A DNA stretch of 20,917 bases from CAYGAM01 sp964347915 (GCA_964347915.1 CAYGAM010000034.1:1-20917), one strand, 5' to 3'. Positions 14,729 to 20,917 are shown, counted from the stretch's first letter. A program made the numbers and translations. Notes: generated from the sequence alone by a model not told the origin.

Positions 14729-15904
14729 ATGGATACCAAGAATATCGGCCTGCGCGGCATTGAGGTTGCAGATACCAGAATCTCCAACATTGACGGCGCG
14801 CGGGGCAAGCTGATATACCGCGGGTATGACATTTTGGATCTTACCAAAAATTCTAATTTTGAGGAGACTGCATTTCTCCTGCTTCACGACGATTTGCCGT
14901 CGCAGAGCGAGCACAGCGATTTTTGCAGCGGTTTGGACAGCGCAAGATGGATTCCAAAGCAGATGCAAATCAACATGGGAAACTGGAGAAAGGATGCGGA
15001 TCCGATGGACATGCTGCAGGCGTTCGTCGCTGCGCTGGCGGGATATTACGACGAAGAGTTTTCTACAAAAGCGGCAAGCTATGATCGCGCAATAAACCTC
15101 ATAGCCAAAGTGCCCACAATTGTGGCAAGCTGGCAGAGAATAAGAAACAGCCTTCCCCTTGTTAATCCCAGATCAGATTTGGGACATGCGGCAAACTTTC
15201 TCAACATGCTGACAGGAGACGAGCCCGATGAGGAGACTGCAAGAATATTTGACATCTGCCTTATACTGCACGCTGATCATACGTTCAATGCGTCAACGTT
15301 TACTGCAAGGCAGGTTGCGTCAACTAGAGCCCACATGTACTCTGCTACAAGCGCTGCAATAGGCTCGCTTAGCGGCGAGCTGCACGGAGGAGCAAACTAT
15401 GAAGTGATGAGGATGCTTTTGGACATGGGCTCAATAGACCGAGTCGACTCTTGGATAAGGGACAAGATGGATCAGGGAGAAAGAATTATGGGCATGGGGC
15501 ACGCCGTCTACAAAACGTATGATCCGCGCGCCCAGGTGCTAAAGGAACTCTCGCGCAAGCTGGCTGAAAAGACCGGCGAGCCGTGGTTTGACATGACCGA
15601 AAGGGTGGAGCATGTGACGATTGAGCAGATGCAAAAGCGCAAGGGCGTCGACATATATCCCAATGTGGATCTGTACAGCGCGTCCGTATATTACATGCTA
15701 AAGATTCCGATGGATCTCAACACGCCCATATTTGCAATATCCCGCTGCGCCGGCTGGGCGGCCCACATCATTGAAGAAAAGTTTGCCGAAGCTGCGCCAA
15801 AGCCTGCACTGTACCGTCCAAAGGCAGTCTATGTGGGCAAATACTGCGGGCCGCAGGGGTGCGAATACAAGCCGCTTGACTTGAGGACGGACGCAAACAT
15901 TTGA
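14729..15904 (+). CDS. gltA: Citrate synthase
   Basis: This enzyme condenses oxaloacetate and acetyl-CoA to citrate in the cytoplasm, feeding the partial TCA cycle of these archaea. The 391 residues carry the catalytic set: GELHGGAN (His219), GMGHAVYKTYDPR (His258, Arg267) and NVDLYS (Asp313), with the conserved HADHTFNAST block at 181-190. The N-terminus (LRGIEVADT...IDG...LIYRGYDI) is that of type II citrate synthases. Length and start are normal and a TATA box lies 27 nt upstream. It is transcribed alone. A methylcitrate synthase is a close relative, but the overall pattern is that of thaumarchaeal citrate synthase. Confidence 0.95.
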   Translation: MDTKNIGLRGIEVADTRISNIDGARGKLIYRGYDILDLTKNSNFEETAFLLLHDDLPSQSEHSDFCSGLDSARWIPKQMQINMGNWRKDADPMDMLQAFVAALAGYYDEEFSTKAASYDRAINLIAKVPTIVASWQRIRNSLPLVNPRSDLGHAANFLNMLTGDEPDEETARIFDICLILHADHTFNASTFTARQVASTRAHMYSATSAAIGSLSGELHGGANYEVMRMLLDMGSIDRVDSWIRDKMDQGERIMGMGHAVYKTYDPRAQVLKELSRKLAEKTGEPWFDMTERVEHVTIEQMQKRKGVDIYPNVDLYSASVYYMLKIPMDLNTPIFAISRCAGWAAHIIEEKFAEAAPKPALYRPKAVYVGKYCGPQGCEYKPLDLRTDANI

Positions 15905-16203
15905 CCAATGCTCCTGCAATCGCCATGCCGGCTGTCCGGCAGCGGGGCGCATTGTTCTTGGCTGCGTTGCTGGAATAATCAGACCGTCCTGCAGGCTGCC
16001 ATGGCCGCACTATGCTGGACATGAATGCACGCCACAAGACTTGCGCGCGCCCCGCATGGTTCACGCGCGGACTGCCTTGGCGCGGTCCTGACGCATGCGG
16101 GAGGCATTTTACAGCATACCCCTGGCCGCAATTTCATGCGAAGATATTGCCGATATTTGCGGACTCGCGCATGGTCATGGAACAGGCATAGATTTTACAA
16201 TGG
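15905..16203. other. GC-rich gene-free stretch after citrate synthase
   Basis: No frame here is convincing. A GCATGCGGGA string near 16094 repeats the arm of the inverted repeat at 7316. The TATA box of the S17e gene begins at the right edge. Confidence 0.4.
15926..15941 (+). terminator. Hairpin downstream of citrate synthase
   Basis: TGCCGG and CCGGCA form a perfect 6-bp stem with the four-base loop CTGT, 22 nt after the stop codon. No T-run follows, so a terminating role is only possible. Confidence 0.3.
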
Positions 16204-16210
16204 TATAAAA
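16204..16210 (+). promoter_or_regulatory. Strong TATA box of the S17e operon
   Basis: TATAAAA is centred exactly 27 nt upstream of GTG 16234. It is the closest match to consensus in the window, as expected for a ribosomal protein gene. Confidence 0.7.
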
Positions 16211-16233
16211 GCCCCCTGATTACAACCTGATAG

Positions 16234-16800
16234 GTGAACAGGGTAAAAAGCATGTCAAGGAAGGTGCTGGCCGAGTATCAGCACAAGTTTGGCAGCAGCT
16301 TTGCTGGAAATAAAAAAGCCCTGAATGAAATATCTATAATCTCATCTAAAGGACTCAAAAATGAAATTGCAGGCTACATTACCAGCCTGGTAAAAAAAGA
16401 GAATATTGCAAAGCAAAAGGCGCTAGAACAGGAAAAAATGCGGGCAGAACAGGAGAGATTAAAGCAGGAGCCAAAAGAGGCTGGCGCGAATCCTGCGCGC
16501 TCTAAAGACGCCGCGCCTGCAGGCGAACCCGCACCGAGCGCAAAATCAGGCTCGGAACAGGACAAAGAAAGCCCCGCACCGGAACAGCCTTCAAAAACAT
16601 CTCCAGCATCCGGCGATTCTGCAAGCACTGCCCAGGAAGCATCTGAAAAGCTGGAAACGGAACAGCCTGCAACCCAGGACAGTTCAATCAGCGAGCCTCA
16701 GAGCATGCCCGCACCCGACGATTCTGCCGAGCCCGACGAGGCTTCAGCAGCCGCATCTACGGACGACTCTGATTCATCTAAGGACTCCGGCTCATCTTAA
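16234..16800 (+). CDS. rps17e: Ribosomal protein S17e with long disordered C-terminal extension
   Basis: Residues 1-56 match the archaeal/eukaryotic small-subunit protein S17e: an N-terminal KxxSRKVLAEYQHKFGSSF, then NKKALNEISIISSKGLKNEIAGYITSLVK, the family's most conserved part. The full archaeal protein is about 60-70 residues. Here another ~130 residues follow: a charged helix (QKALEQEKMRAEQERLKQE), then a low-complexity tail rich in Ala, Pro, Ser, Glu and Asp. The start is GTG 16234, supported by the TATA box at 27 nt; ATG 16252 would cut the conserved N-terminus. The next gene begins 10 nt after the stop, so they share one transcript. The tail is probably disordered and solvent exposed on the 30S subunit. 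Confidence 0.85.
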   Translation: MNRVKSMSRKVLAEYQHKFGSSFAGNKKALNEISIISSKGLKNEIAGYITSLVKKENIAKQKALEQEKMRAEQERLKQEPKEAGANPARSKDAAPAGEPAPSAKSGSEQDKESPAPEQPSKTSPASGDSASTAQEASEKLETEQPATQDSSISEPQSMPAPDDSAEPDEASAAASTDDSDSSKDSGSS

Positions 16801-16810
16801 TGATGCGCCG

Positions 16811-17581
16811 TTGATCAAGGTAAAATTTTTCGGCGGCGCAAAAAAATCATTCATGCGCGACGAGATGTTCCTGGACATTGAAAATGCGACCATTGAGGAT
16901 CTGACAAGGCATCTGCTGGAAAAAAAGCCGCCGAACACTCTTGAGCTTGATGTTGAAAATATGCTGATAGCGGTAAACGGAATAGACTCGTCTGCGCTTG
17001 ACGGCAGGAATACCGTCCTGCATTCCGGAGACGCCGTAAGCATTATACCGGTAATCCATGGCGGTGCAAGGACCCAGTTTGCCATATCGAACAGGCATAT
17101 TGAACTGTTTGCAATAAAGGGAAGAAAAAGATTCGGCTCAGAGTATGTTGATGCATTGCGTGCAGATCACAAAAAACTTGGCATACAGGCTGTATCATCC
17201 AGAATGGTCCTTGGAGAATCTCATGCAAAAAAAATCATCCATCTTTCGCTGCATGCCCAAAGCCGCGGACTGCTTCTTGCAAAAAAACTTGAAACGGACA
17301 TTCTGCTAAGATTTGCCTGCACGACGCAGATATCCCGCGCAATAAAACTGGCAGGAGCCGCTCCAGGCCGCGGCTTTGTACTGATCGCAATAGGACCGCA
17401 GCCTGATCTTGACGCGCTTTACCTTACAGTCAAGGAATATCTTATGCCGGCGCCAATGCCCGACCATTCCGCATATCTGAAAAAAGCGTTTTGCATAAGC
17501 AAAAGGCACATGGATGCAATATCATCCGCAAATCCAATTGAGGACATACTGGCCGAAAAGGCCGCCGTACTGCACTCTTGA
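16811..17581 (+). CDS. Fusion of MoaD/ThiS ubiquitin-like domain and KEOPS subunit Cgi121
   Basis: The 256 residues have two domains. Residues 1-85 look like a beta-grasp MoaD/ThiS/SAMP protein (IKVKFFGGAKKS..., MLIAVNG, LHSGDAVSIIPVIHGG) ending at a Gly-Gly (84-85), the position of the functional C-terminus in free sulfur carriers and ubiquitin-like modifiers. Residues from about 95 to the end match Cgi121, a KEOPS subunit that binds the Bud32 kinase and tRNA: TDILLRFACTTQISRAIKLAGA is the strongest block and IEDILAEKAAVL the terminal helix. KEOPS transfers the threonylcarbamoyl group to make t6A37 in tRNA. The start is TTG 16811, 10 nt after the S17e stop, so it relies on that transcript. 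Whether the two domains are separated at Gly-Gly is unknown. Confidence 0.8.
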   Translation: MIKVKFFGGAKKSFMRDEMFLDIENATIEDLTRHLLEKKPPNTLELDVENMLIAVNGIDSSALDGRNTVLHSGDAVSIIPVIHGGARTQFAISNRHIELFAIKGRKRFGSEYVDALRADHKKLGIQAVSSRMVLGESHAKKIIHLSLHAQSRGLLLAKKLETDILLRFACTTQISRAIKLAGAAPGRGFVLIAIGPQPDLDALYLTVKEYLMPAPMPDHSAYLKKAFCISKRHMDAISSANPIEDILAEKAAVLHS

Positions 17582-17727
17582 TTCGATTTCTGGAAAGCGC
17601 ATGCGCGCCCGATACCCGCCGCATTGGGATTGCCGTACGGACATCGCGTCCCATCATACAGCATCCTTGTCGCGAATCAAATTATGGGCTGCGCATGCTG
17701 GAAGCCTTTTCCAAGCCATGAAGCGCG

Positions 17728-18243
17728 CTATTCTGCTACCCGCTTTTCCCTTGCAATTCTGATGGTATCGCAAGGGCGCGCCAGGGCAAGCCCGGTCCGC
17801 GCTCCCAGCACCTCTATTATGATCTCCCATGCCGGACTCTCCAGCGAGACGCTCCTGCTTACTGCGTCCGCCACTCTGGATATGATCTCGCTGGACGATA
17901 TGCCGGAATGCCTCTTTTCAATCGTTATTCTGTACGTTTCGCCTCCTATTTGGTCTCCGTATTCGCTGCACCCGGACACAATCTCGCTGATATCTGTGCG
18001 AACCGTCCTGCAAACCGGTATTATTCGCAGCGAGTACCTTAGCGACCACGGCTCGTCGGCAATTTTTTCCCTTACCGCATCTGCAAAGTCTGCATAAGAT
18101 ACGCTTGTGCTCGCGGTTAAAATTCCTGAGATCTCTGTGACGGCAATGTCTGGAGAATCGTCGCCCAGGCCGTTCAGTATTCCGGCAATCTCAGCCTTGG
18201 CGTCGTATTCTGTCCGCCTTGCAGCCGTTGCAATAAAGTTCAA
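17728..18243 (-). CDS. THUMP-domain protein (Tan1-like)
   Basis: A 171-residue protein with a THUMP-like fold: NFIATAARRTEYDAKAEI, then DIAVTEISGILTAST, a DEPWSLRYSLRIIPV block, and ETYRITIEKRHSGISSSEI with VSLESPAWEIIIEVLG near the end. The family binds the acceptor arm of tRNA; Tan1 partners the acetyltransferase that makes ac4C12 in tRNA. No methyltransferase or thiolation domain is attached. The open frame continues further upstream inside the sua5 gene, but the protein proper begins at TTG 18243, where TTGA overlaps the sua5 stop. This start is inferred from the overlap and from family length. The gene is convergent with the UBL-Cgi121 gene. Confidence 0.78.
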   Translation of the reverse strand: MNFIATAARRTEYDAKAEIAGILNGLGDDSPDIAVTEISGILTASTSVSYADFADAVREKIADEPWSLRYSLRIIPVCRTVRTDISEIVSGCSEYGDQIGGETYRITIEKRHSGISSSEIISRVADAVSRSVSLESPAWEIIIEVLGARTGLALARPCDTIRIAREKRVAE

Positions 18244-18833
18244 AGCGCGCCCCCTATCTCGTCTTTTGCAACTGCGCCAATCCTTGCAAATTTTATTTCG
18301 CCGCCGCTCAGGTCTATTATCGTGGACTCGATTCCGCCAGCCGCGCCGCCGTCTACCATGATATCGCATTCGATTGATTCTGCGCGCGCAGGATCCGATA
18401 TCGAACCGCCGCCCGATGCATTTGCGCTTGTGCCTGCCAGATATCCGCATATTTCCAGGATTGCCTGAACACACCTGCCTCCGGGGACGCGTACGGCTAC
18501 CGTCCCGCTCAGTCCCATCACCCTCTCAAGCTCGGCGTCTTTTGCCTTTAGGATCATGGTAAGCTTGCCAGGCCAAAACTTTGCAGCAAGTCGCCTTGCC
18601 TGCCCGTTCATCTCTGCGATTCTTGCCGCATTTTCAGATGAATGAGCCAAAACGGGCAGCGGCTTTGATGGGTCGCGCCCTTTTATCCTGTATATTCTCT
18701 GAACAGCCGACGCATTGTACGGATCGCACCCTATGCCGTATACCGTATCCGTGGGAAAAACGACAACGCCGCCTTTGGCTATAATTCTTGCCGCATCTTT
18801 TGCGCCGCGCTCATCGCACCGTACGCGCCTCAT
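18240..18833 (-). CDS. sua5: Threonylcarbamoyl-AMP synthase (Sua5/YrdC)
   Basis: This enzyme makes threonylcarbamoyl adenylate from threonine, bicarbonate and ATP; KEOPS then uses it to form t6A in ANN-decoding tRNAs. The 197 residues form a single YrdC domain: GGVVVFPTDTVYGIGCD near the N-terminus, KGRDPSKPLPVL (about 51-62), FWPGKLTMIL, then VAVRVPG and TSANASG, which line the nucleotide pocket. The C-terminal Sua5-specific domain is absent, as in YrdC-type enzymes. ATG 18833 is 28 nt from a TATA box centre. The stop overlaps the TTG start of the THUMP gene. Confidence 0.93.
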   Translation of the reverse strand: MRRVRCDERGAKDAARIIAKGGVVVFPTDTVYGIGCDPYNASAVQRIYRIKGRDPSKPLPVLAHSSENAARIAEMNGQARRLAAKFWPGKLTMILKAKDAELERVMGLSGTVAVRVPGGRCVQAILEICGYLAGTSANASGGGSISDPARAESIECDIMVDGGAAGGIESTIIDLSGGEIKFARIGAVAKDEIGGAL

Positions 18834-18857
18834 TGTATGCGGCGCCGCATCGTGCCT

Positions 18858-18864
18858 ATTATAT
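18858..18864 (-). promoter_or_regulatory. TATA box of the sua5-THUMP operon
   Basis: The minus strand reads ATATAAT within GGATATAATAG, centred 28 nt upstream of ATG 18833. Confidence 0.6.
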
Positions 18865-18902
18865 CCTAATCCAGAGCCTGCAGAGCCATTGCTGTCTGGA
18901 AT

Positions 18903-19190
18903 CTAGATCGACATGCCAAAGTTTTCTGAAAATTTTACAAATTCCTGGTACTCTTTTAGAAACTCTTTGCCTGTCTGGCTGATTCTGTATCTTTTTGCGT
19001 GCCTGCCGTCAACCTGCTCTAAAAGGCCTTGGGATACCAGCAGCCCCAAAATTTTGACTATTCTGACATGAGAGACATTGGCATTTTTGATTATGTGCGT
19101 TACGGGAGCCCCGTCGCCGCGCTCTGCGGCATTGTCAGTACTGCTGAGCACATCCCCGATTATCTTCATATGGTTCCTGTACTTGGCCAT
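18903..19190 (-). CDS. Winged-helix DNA-binding regulator
   Basis: A 95-residue archaeal transcription regulator of the winged-helix type. An N-terminal helix (KYRNHMKIIGDVL) precedes an acidic loop. The helix-turn-helix follows: VTHIIKNANVSHVRIVKILGLLVSQGLLEQ, with the recognition helix at about residues 42-55. The wing is RYRISQTGKEFLKEY, ending in a short helix. Thaumarchaea carry many copies of this kind of single-domain regulator. I chose ATG 19190, with a TATA box centred about 26 nt upstream; an in-frame TTG at 19205 also has an AT-rich box at a fitting distance. No ligand or metal site is visible and its targets are unknown. Confidence 0.82.
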   Translation of the reverse strand: MAKYRNHMKIIGDVLSSTDNAAERGDGAPVTHIIKNANVSHVRIVKILGLLVSQGLLEQVDGRHAKRYRISQTGKEFLKEYQEFVKFSENFGMSI

Positions 19191-19212
19191 ACGCCTGATA
19201 CTCAAGCATTAT

Positions 19213-19220
19213 GAATTTAG
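19213..19220 (-). promoter_or_regulatory. TATA box of the winged-helix gene
   Basis: The minus strand reads CTAAATTC, centred about 26 nt upstream of ATG 19190. A second AT-rich stretch at 19227-19240 could serve the alternative TTG at 19205. Confidence 0.4.
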
Positions 19221-19537
19221 CAATGTCACTTAAAATTAATCTGCTGTCTGTATAAAAAAAGTTGACTAACTTTCTAGTCTGTTCGTAATTCTGCCTGAAT
19301 GCGCAAAAAACAGCCCGTCCTTTGCGCCTGCCGTTGTGGTTATGGGGCAGGATGCCACATTCAGGCGCAGTTTGCCTCCAACGCGCCTGGCGTGTGTGCT
19401 GGTGCGAGCCGGCGTTTTGGCCTGATTCTCATGCATGCACTGATCTGGTCTGCATGAATCATGCGGGCAGGCTTTTGCAGGATGAGCGTCTTTGAGTACG
19501 CATTGCTGTTGAACCGCACCTCCAATCTGCATTACGC
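19221..19537. other. Gene-free stretch with dispersed-repeat copy
   Basis: An AT-rich left edge (19227-19260) is followed by GC-rich sequence. The minus-strand frame at 19266-19532 has no family or promoter. Its last part contains one copy of the 39-nt element also found inverted at 20553-20591. Confidence 0.45.
19290..19328 (-). repeat. Dispersed 39-nt element, copy A
   Basis: The reverse complement of copy B at 20553-20591 matches this segment at 30 of 39 positions with no gap, and most differences are transitions. In one frame both copies would read AKDxxLFxxSG. It may be a remnant of a mobile or coding element; the origin is unknown. Confidence 0.55.
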
Positions 19538-20236
19538 CTATTCTTTGCCTTTGGACTGAACGGATTCTCCGTCTGCATCATCGTCTGCATCATCCACCTC
19601 TGCAATATCCATGCGGCTTATTTTGATCGTAGAAATTTTGCTGATTGGAATGAAAATTGCAACAAGCCCTATTATCTTGACTGCGATTGACGCATAGTAC
19701 AGCGCTGTTCCGTGAAATATGAGCGAATACCAACCGACAAACTCGCCTGCTGCAAGGAGAGCCAGGCCTGATCCGACTAAAACTGCGCCCTTTTTTTTGC
19801 TTGCAAAGTATGATGAGATGGTCTCAATGGCTCCATATACGAGAAGAATGAATGAGACGGATCGAAAGATATGCTCTATCTGAATTATGCTAAAGAGAAC
19901 CAGCGGCAGCGGCGCCACCGATCTCAAGTATCTTGACTTTGGAAGAAACGCCTTTATGCTGTGCGATACTGCTATGAAAAAATATCCGATGGTCTGCACG
20001 CCTATGCCGACAGTCTGAATCCATCCTTCGATATCGCCGTTCTTGAATACAAAGTCTTCCAGCATGTAGCCTGTCCAAATTGTGAAAAATCCTGTGCTGA
20101 TGGACATAAAGGCTATCGTCAGGCGGAATAGAACCGGACTGCCGGTATTTCGGAATCCCGTATATGACATCACTCCTATGACTAGGCCTACCAGAAACCC
20201 AATCAGATTTAGTATGTTCTCAAAGATAAACTCCAT
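19538..20236 (-). CDS. Seven-helix membrane protein, thaumarchaeal type
   Basis: A 232-residue integral membrane protein with seven hydrophobic segments, at about residues 8-28, 37-60, 73-97, 108-125, 126-146, 151-174 and 178-198. The N-terminus has no cleavable signal, and the last ~30 residues are acidic (ADDDADGES). I recognise the general type as conserved in Thaumarchaeota but know no function. There is no retinal-binding Lys in the expected last-helix context, so I would not call it a rhodopsin. ATG 20236 has a TATA box about 26 nt upstream that overlaps the stop codon of the zinc-ribbon gene, giving this gene its own promoter. Confidence 0.75.
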   Translation of the reverse strand: MEFIFENILNLIGFLVGLVIGVMSYTGFRNTGSPVLFRLTIAFMSISTGFFTIWTGYMLEDFVFKNGDIEGWIQTVGIGVQTIGYFFIAVSHSIKAFLPKSRYLRSVAPLPLVLFSIIQIEHIFRSVSFILLVYGAIETISSYFASKKKGAVLVGSGLALLAAGEFVGWYSLIFHGTALYYASIAVKIIGLVAIFIPISKISTIKISRMDIAEVDDADDDADGESVQSKGKE

Positions 20237-20257
20237 ATGCGTGGTATCAAGTCCTGC

Positions 20258-20265
20258 TTAATTTA
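20258..20265 (-). promoter_or_regulatory. TATA box of the seven-helix gene, inside the upstream stop codon
   Basis: The minus strand reads TAAATTAA, centred about 26 nt upstream of ATG 20236. Its first TAA is the stop codon of the zinc-ribbon gene, so the promoter and gene end overlap. Confidence 0.5.
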
Positions 20266-20481
20266 GTTTGATTCTTTGTCCCAGTCATCCAGCGTGCCTG
20301 ACGTTTCTCCTTCTGTCGATCCGGCATAATCGCCCAGGATATCTGAATATGCTGGATTGCTGTGAGCTATGTACCTTACATACTCGCCATACTCCATCTC
20401 AAAGCCGCAGGAATCGCATTTTACATAGGCGAATCCTGCAAGCTCTGCTCCCTTGCTGCACTTGGGACACTTTATCTTCAC
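20263..20481 (-). CDS. Small zinc-ribbon protein
   Basis: A 72-residue protein with a CPKC...CDSC zinc ribbon at residues 5-8 and 23-26. A conserved EYGEYVRYIAHSNPAYSDILGDY segment and an acidic tail (TLDDWDKE) follow. I recall close thaumarchaeal counterparts with the same layout but no assigned role; such ribbons often bind nucleic acid or act as adaptors. The start is GTG 20481, one base off an out-of-frame ATG, and a TATA box is centred 26-27 nt upstream. It precedes the seven-helix gene by 26 nt on the same strand. Confidence 0.78.
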   Translation of the reverse strand: MKIKCPKCSKGAELAGFAYVKCDSCGFEMEYGEYVRYIAHSNPAYSDILGDYAGSTEGETSGTLDDWDKESN

Positions 20482-20503
20482 ATGCTATGGATGGACTGCT
20501 TGA

Positions 20504-20511
20504 CTATTATT
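20504..20511 (-). promoter_or_regulatory. TATA-like box of the zinc-ribbon gene
   Basis: The minus strand reads AATAATAG, centred 26-27 nt upstream of GTG 20481. Confidence 0.5.
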
Positions 20512-20552
20512 GGTTGGCATTGGCGCAAGCCTGTTCCCTTATTGTGATTCCA

Positions 20553-20591
20553 GGAGCAAAGGATTCGCCGCTTTTTACGCGTTCAGGCGGA
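20553..20591 (+). repeat. Dispersed 39-nt element, copy B
   Basis: Inverted partner of the element at 19290-19328, identical at 30 of 39 positions. It ends 7 nt before the first 56-bp repeat. Confidence 0.55.
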
Positions 20592-20597
20592 GTCCTG

Positions 20598-20653
20598 GGT
20601 AACAGTTTAGGTCGGCATGCCTAGCCTAACACCCTTTTGGCACACAGAGGTGG
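20598..20653 (+). repeat. 56-bp perfect direct repeat, copy 1
   Basis: Identical over 56 bases to 20862-20917. It contains an imperfect inverted repeat around GGCATGCC (GTTTAGG ... CCTAAC as outer arms), so it could fold into a hairpin. No coding content is apparent. Confidence 0.9.
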
Positions 20654-20861
20654 ATCGGTGTTGCATGCCGGCCGCATTGAACTCGGCATGCCTCTTAAGA
20701 TGCAATTTGGCTACGAAGCACAAATCTAGCTAAAAAAATTTGACTAAAAACCCGATTTTTGTTGACTTACAATGCTAAGTACAAACTGTTAGATTATACC
20801 GTGATGACAAAGTCGGAAGCGGCGCTACTGCACGACGAGCTGAGGAAGGTCTCAAAAGGAA
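20654..20861. other. 208-nt spacer between the direct repeats
   Basis: The left half has more GCATGCC-type palindromes, the centre is AT-rich (20725-20765), and the right half carries a short plus-strand frame starting ATG 20804. That frame reads MTKSEAALLHDELRKVSKGR and is stopped by the TAA at 20864-20866, inside the second repeat. It looks like the normal beginning of a gene, but its continuation is not seen. Confidence 0.4.
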
Positions 20862-20917
20862 GGTAACAGTTTAGGTCGGCATGCCTAGCCTAACACCCTT
20901 TTGGCACACAGAGGTGG
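20862..20917 (+). repeat. 56-bp perfect direct repeat, copy 2, at window end
   Basis: Exact copy of 20598-20653 ending at the last base. The start-to-start distance is 264 bp. The identity may continue beyond the window. Confidence 0.9.

Noticed and set aside
17728..18474. 248-residue form of the THUMP protein starting inside sua5
   Set aside because: The first ~77 residues are an Arg-rich shadow of sua5; the family similarity begins at TTG 18243.
19266..19532. Minus-strand 88-residue frame sharing AKDxxLFxxSG with a frame near 20553
   Set aside because: No start context or family; kept only as a dispersed DNA repeat.
19538..20236. Seven-helix protein as a microbial rhodopsin
   Set aside because: No retinal-binding Lys in the last helix context and no rhodopsin motifs.

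Overview
The window looks like a chromosomal segment of an ammonia-oxidising-type archaeon (Thaumarchaeota / Nitrososphaerota, Nitrosopumilales-like). I base this on recognised protein families: a CFI-box C-terminal surface protein, archaeal AspRS, S17e, a KEOPS Cgi121 domain, the thaumarchaeal form of citrate synthase, and several small membrane or zinc-ribbon proteins I associate with this phylum. By eye the base composition is near 50% GC, well above free-living Nitrosopumilus. That would fit a Cenarchaeum-like, possibly host-associated lineage, but this is inference. Almost every transcription unit has a TATA box centred about 25-28 nt upstream of its start codon and no room for a leader. 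I used this leaderless geometry to fix starts, including several GTG and TTG starts.

Layout. 1-624: the 3' end of a secreted or membrane-anchored CFI-box protein. 956-5684: a tight four-gene branched-chain amino-acid operon, ilvB-ilvN-leuA-leuB. 5875-7161 (minus): aspS, convergent with leuB across a hairpin/T-tract. 7500-8426: an orphan OppD/DppD-type ABC ATPase. 8537-8911 (minus): a small conserved protein. 9442-10089 (minus): an acylphosphatase with a heptad-repeat coiled-coil tail. 10620-11246: a VTT/DedA-like membrane protein. 11362-12989 (minus): a DUF3179 protein translationally coupled to a small membrane protein. 13036-14034 (minus): a DHH/DHHA1 phosphoesterase. 14406-14585 (minus): a 59-residue protein. 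14729-15904: citrate synthase, divergent from it.

16234-18833 is the most interesting block, a translation/tRNA-modification neighbourhood. Ribosomal protein S17e, with a long disordered tail, is followed after 10 nt by a fusion of a MoaD/ThiS ubiquitin-like domain (ending in Gly-Gly) with the KEOPS subunit Cgi121. Facing it is a pair, Sua5/YrdC then a THUMP-domain (Tan1-like) protein, joined by a TTGA start/stop overlap. Sua5 makes threonylcarbamoyl-AMP and KEOPS uses it to make t6A in tRNA, so both halves of one pathway sit together.

18903-20481 (minus) carries a winged-helix regulator, a seven-helix membrane protein and a zinc-ribbon protein. The right end (20598-20917) contains a 56-bp perfect direct repeat whose second copy is exactly the last 56 bases. 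This may be a real tandem repeat or the point where an assembly stopped.

Gene-free stretches are unusually GC-rich and palindrome-rich (GCATGC, GCCTGC). I found no tRNA, rRNA, CRISPR array or intact insertion sequence.
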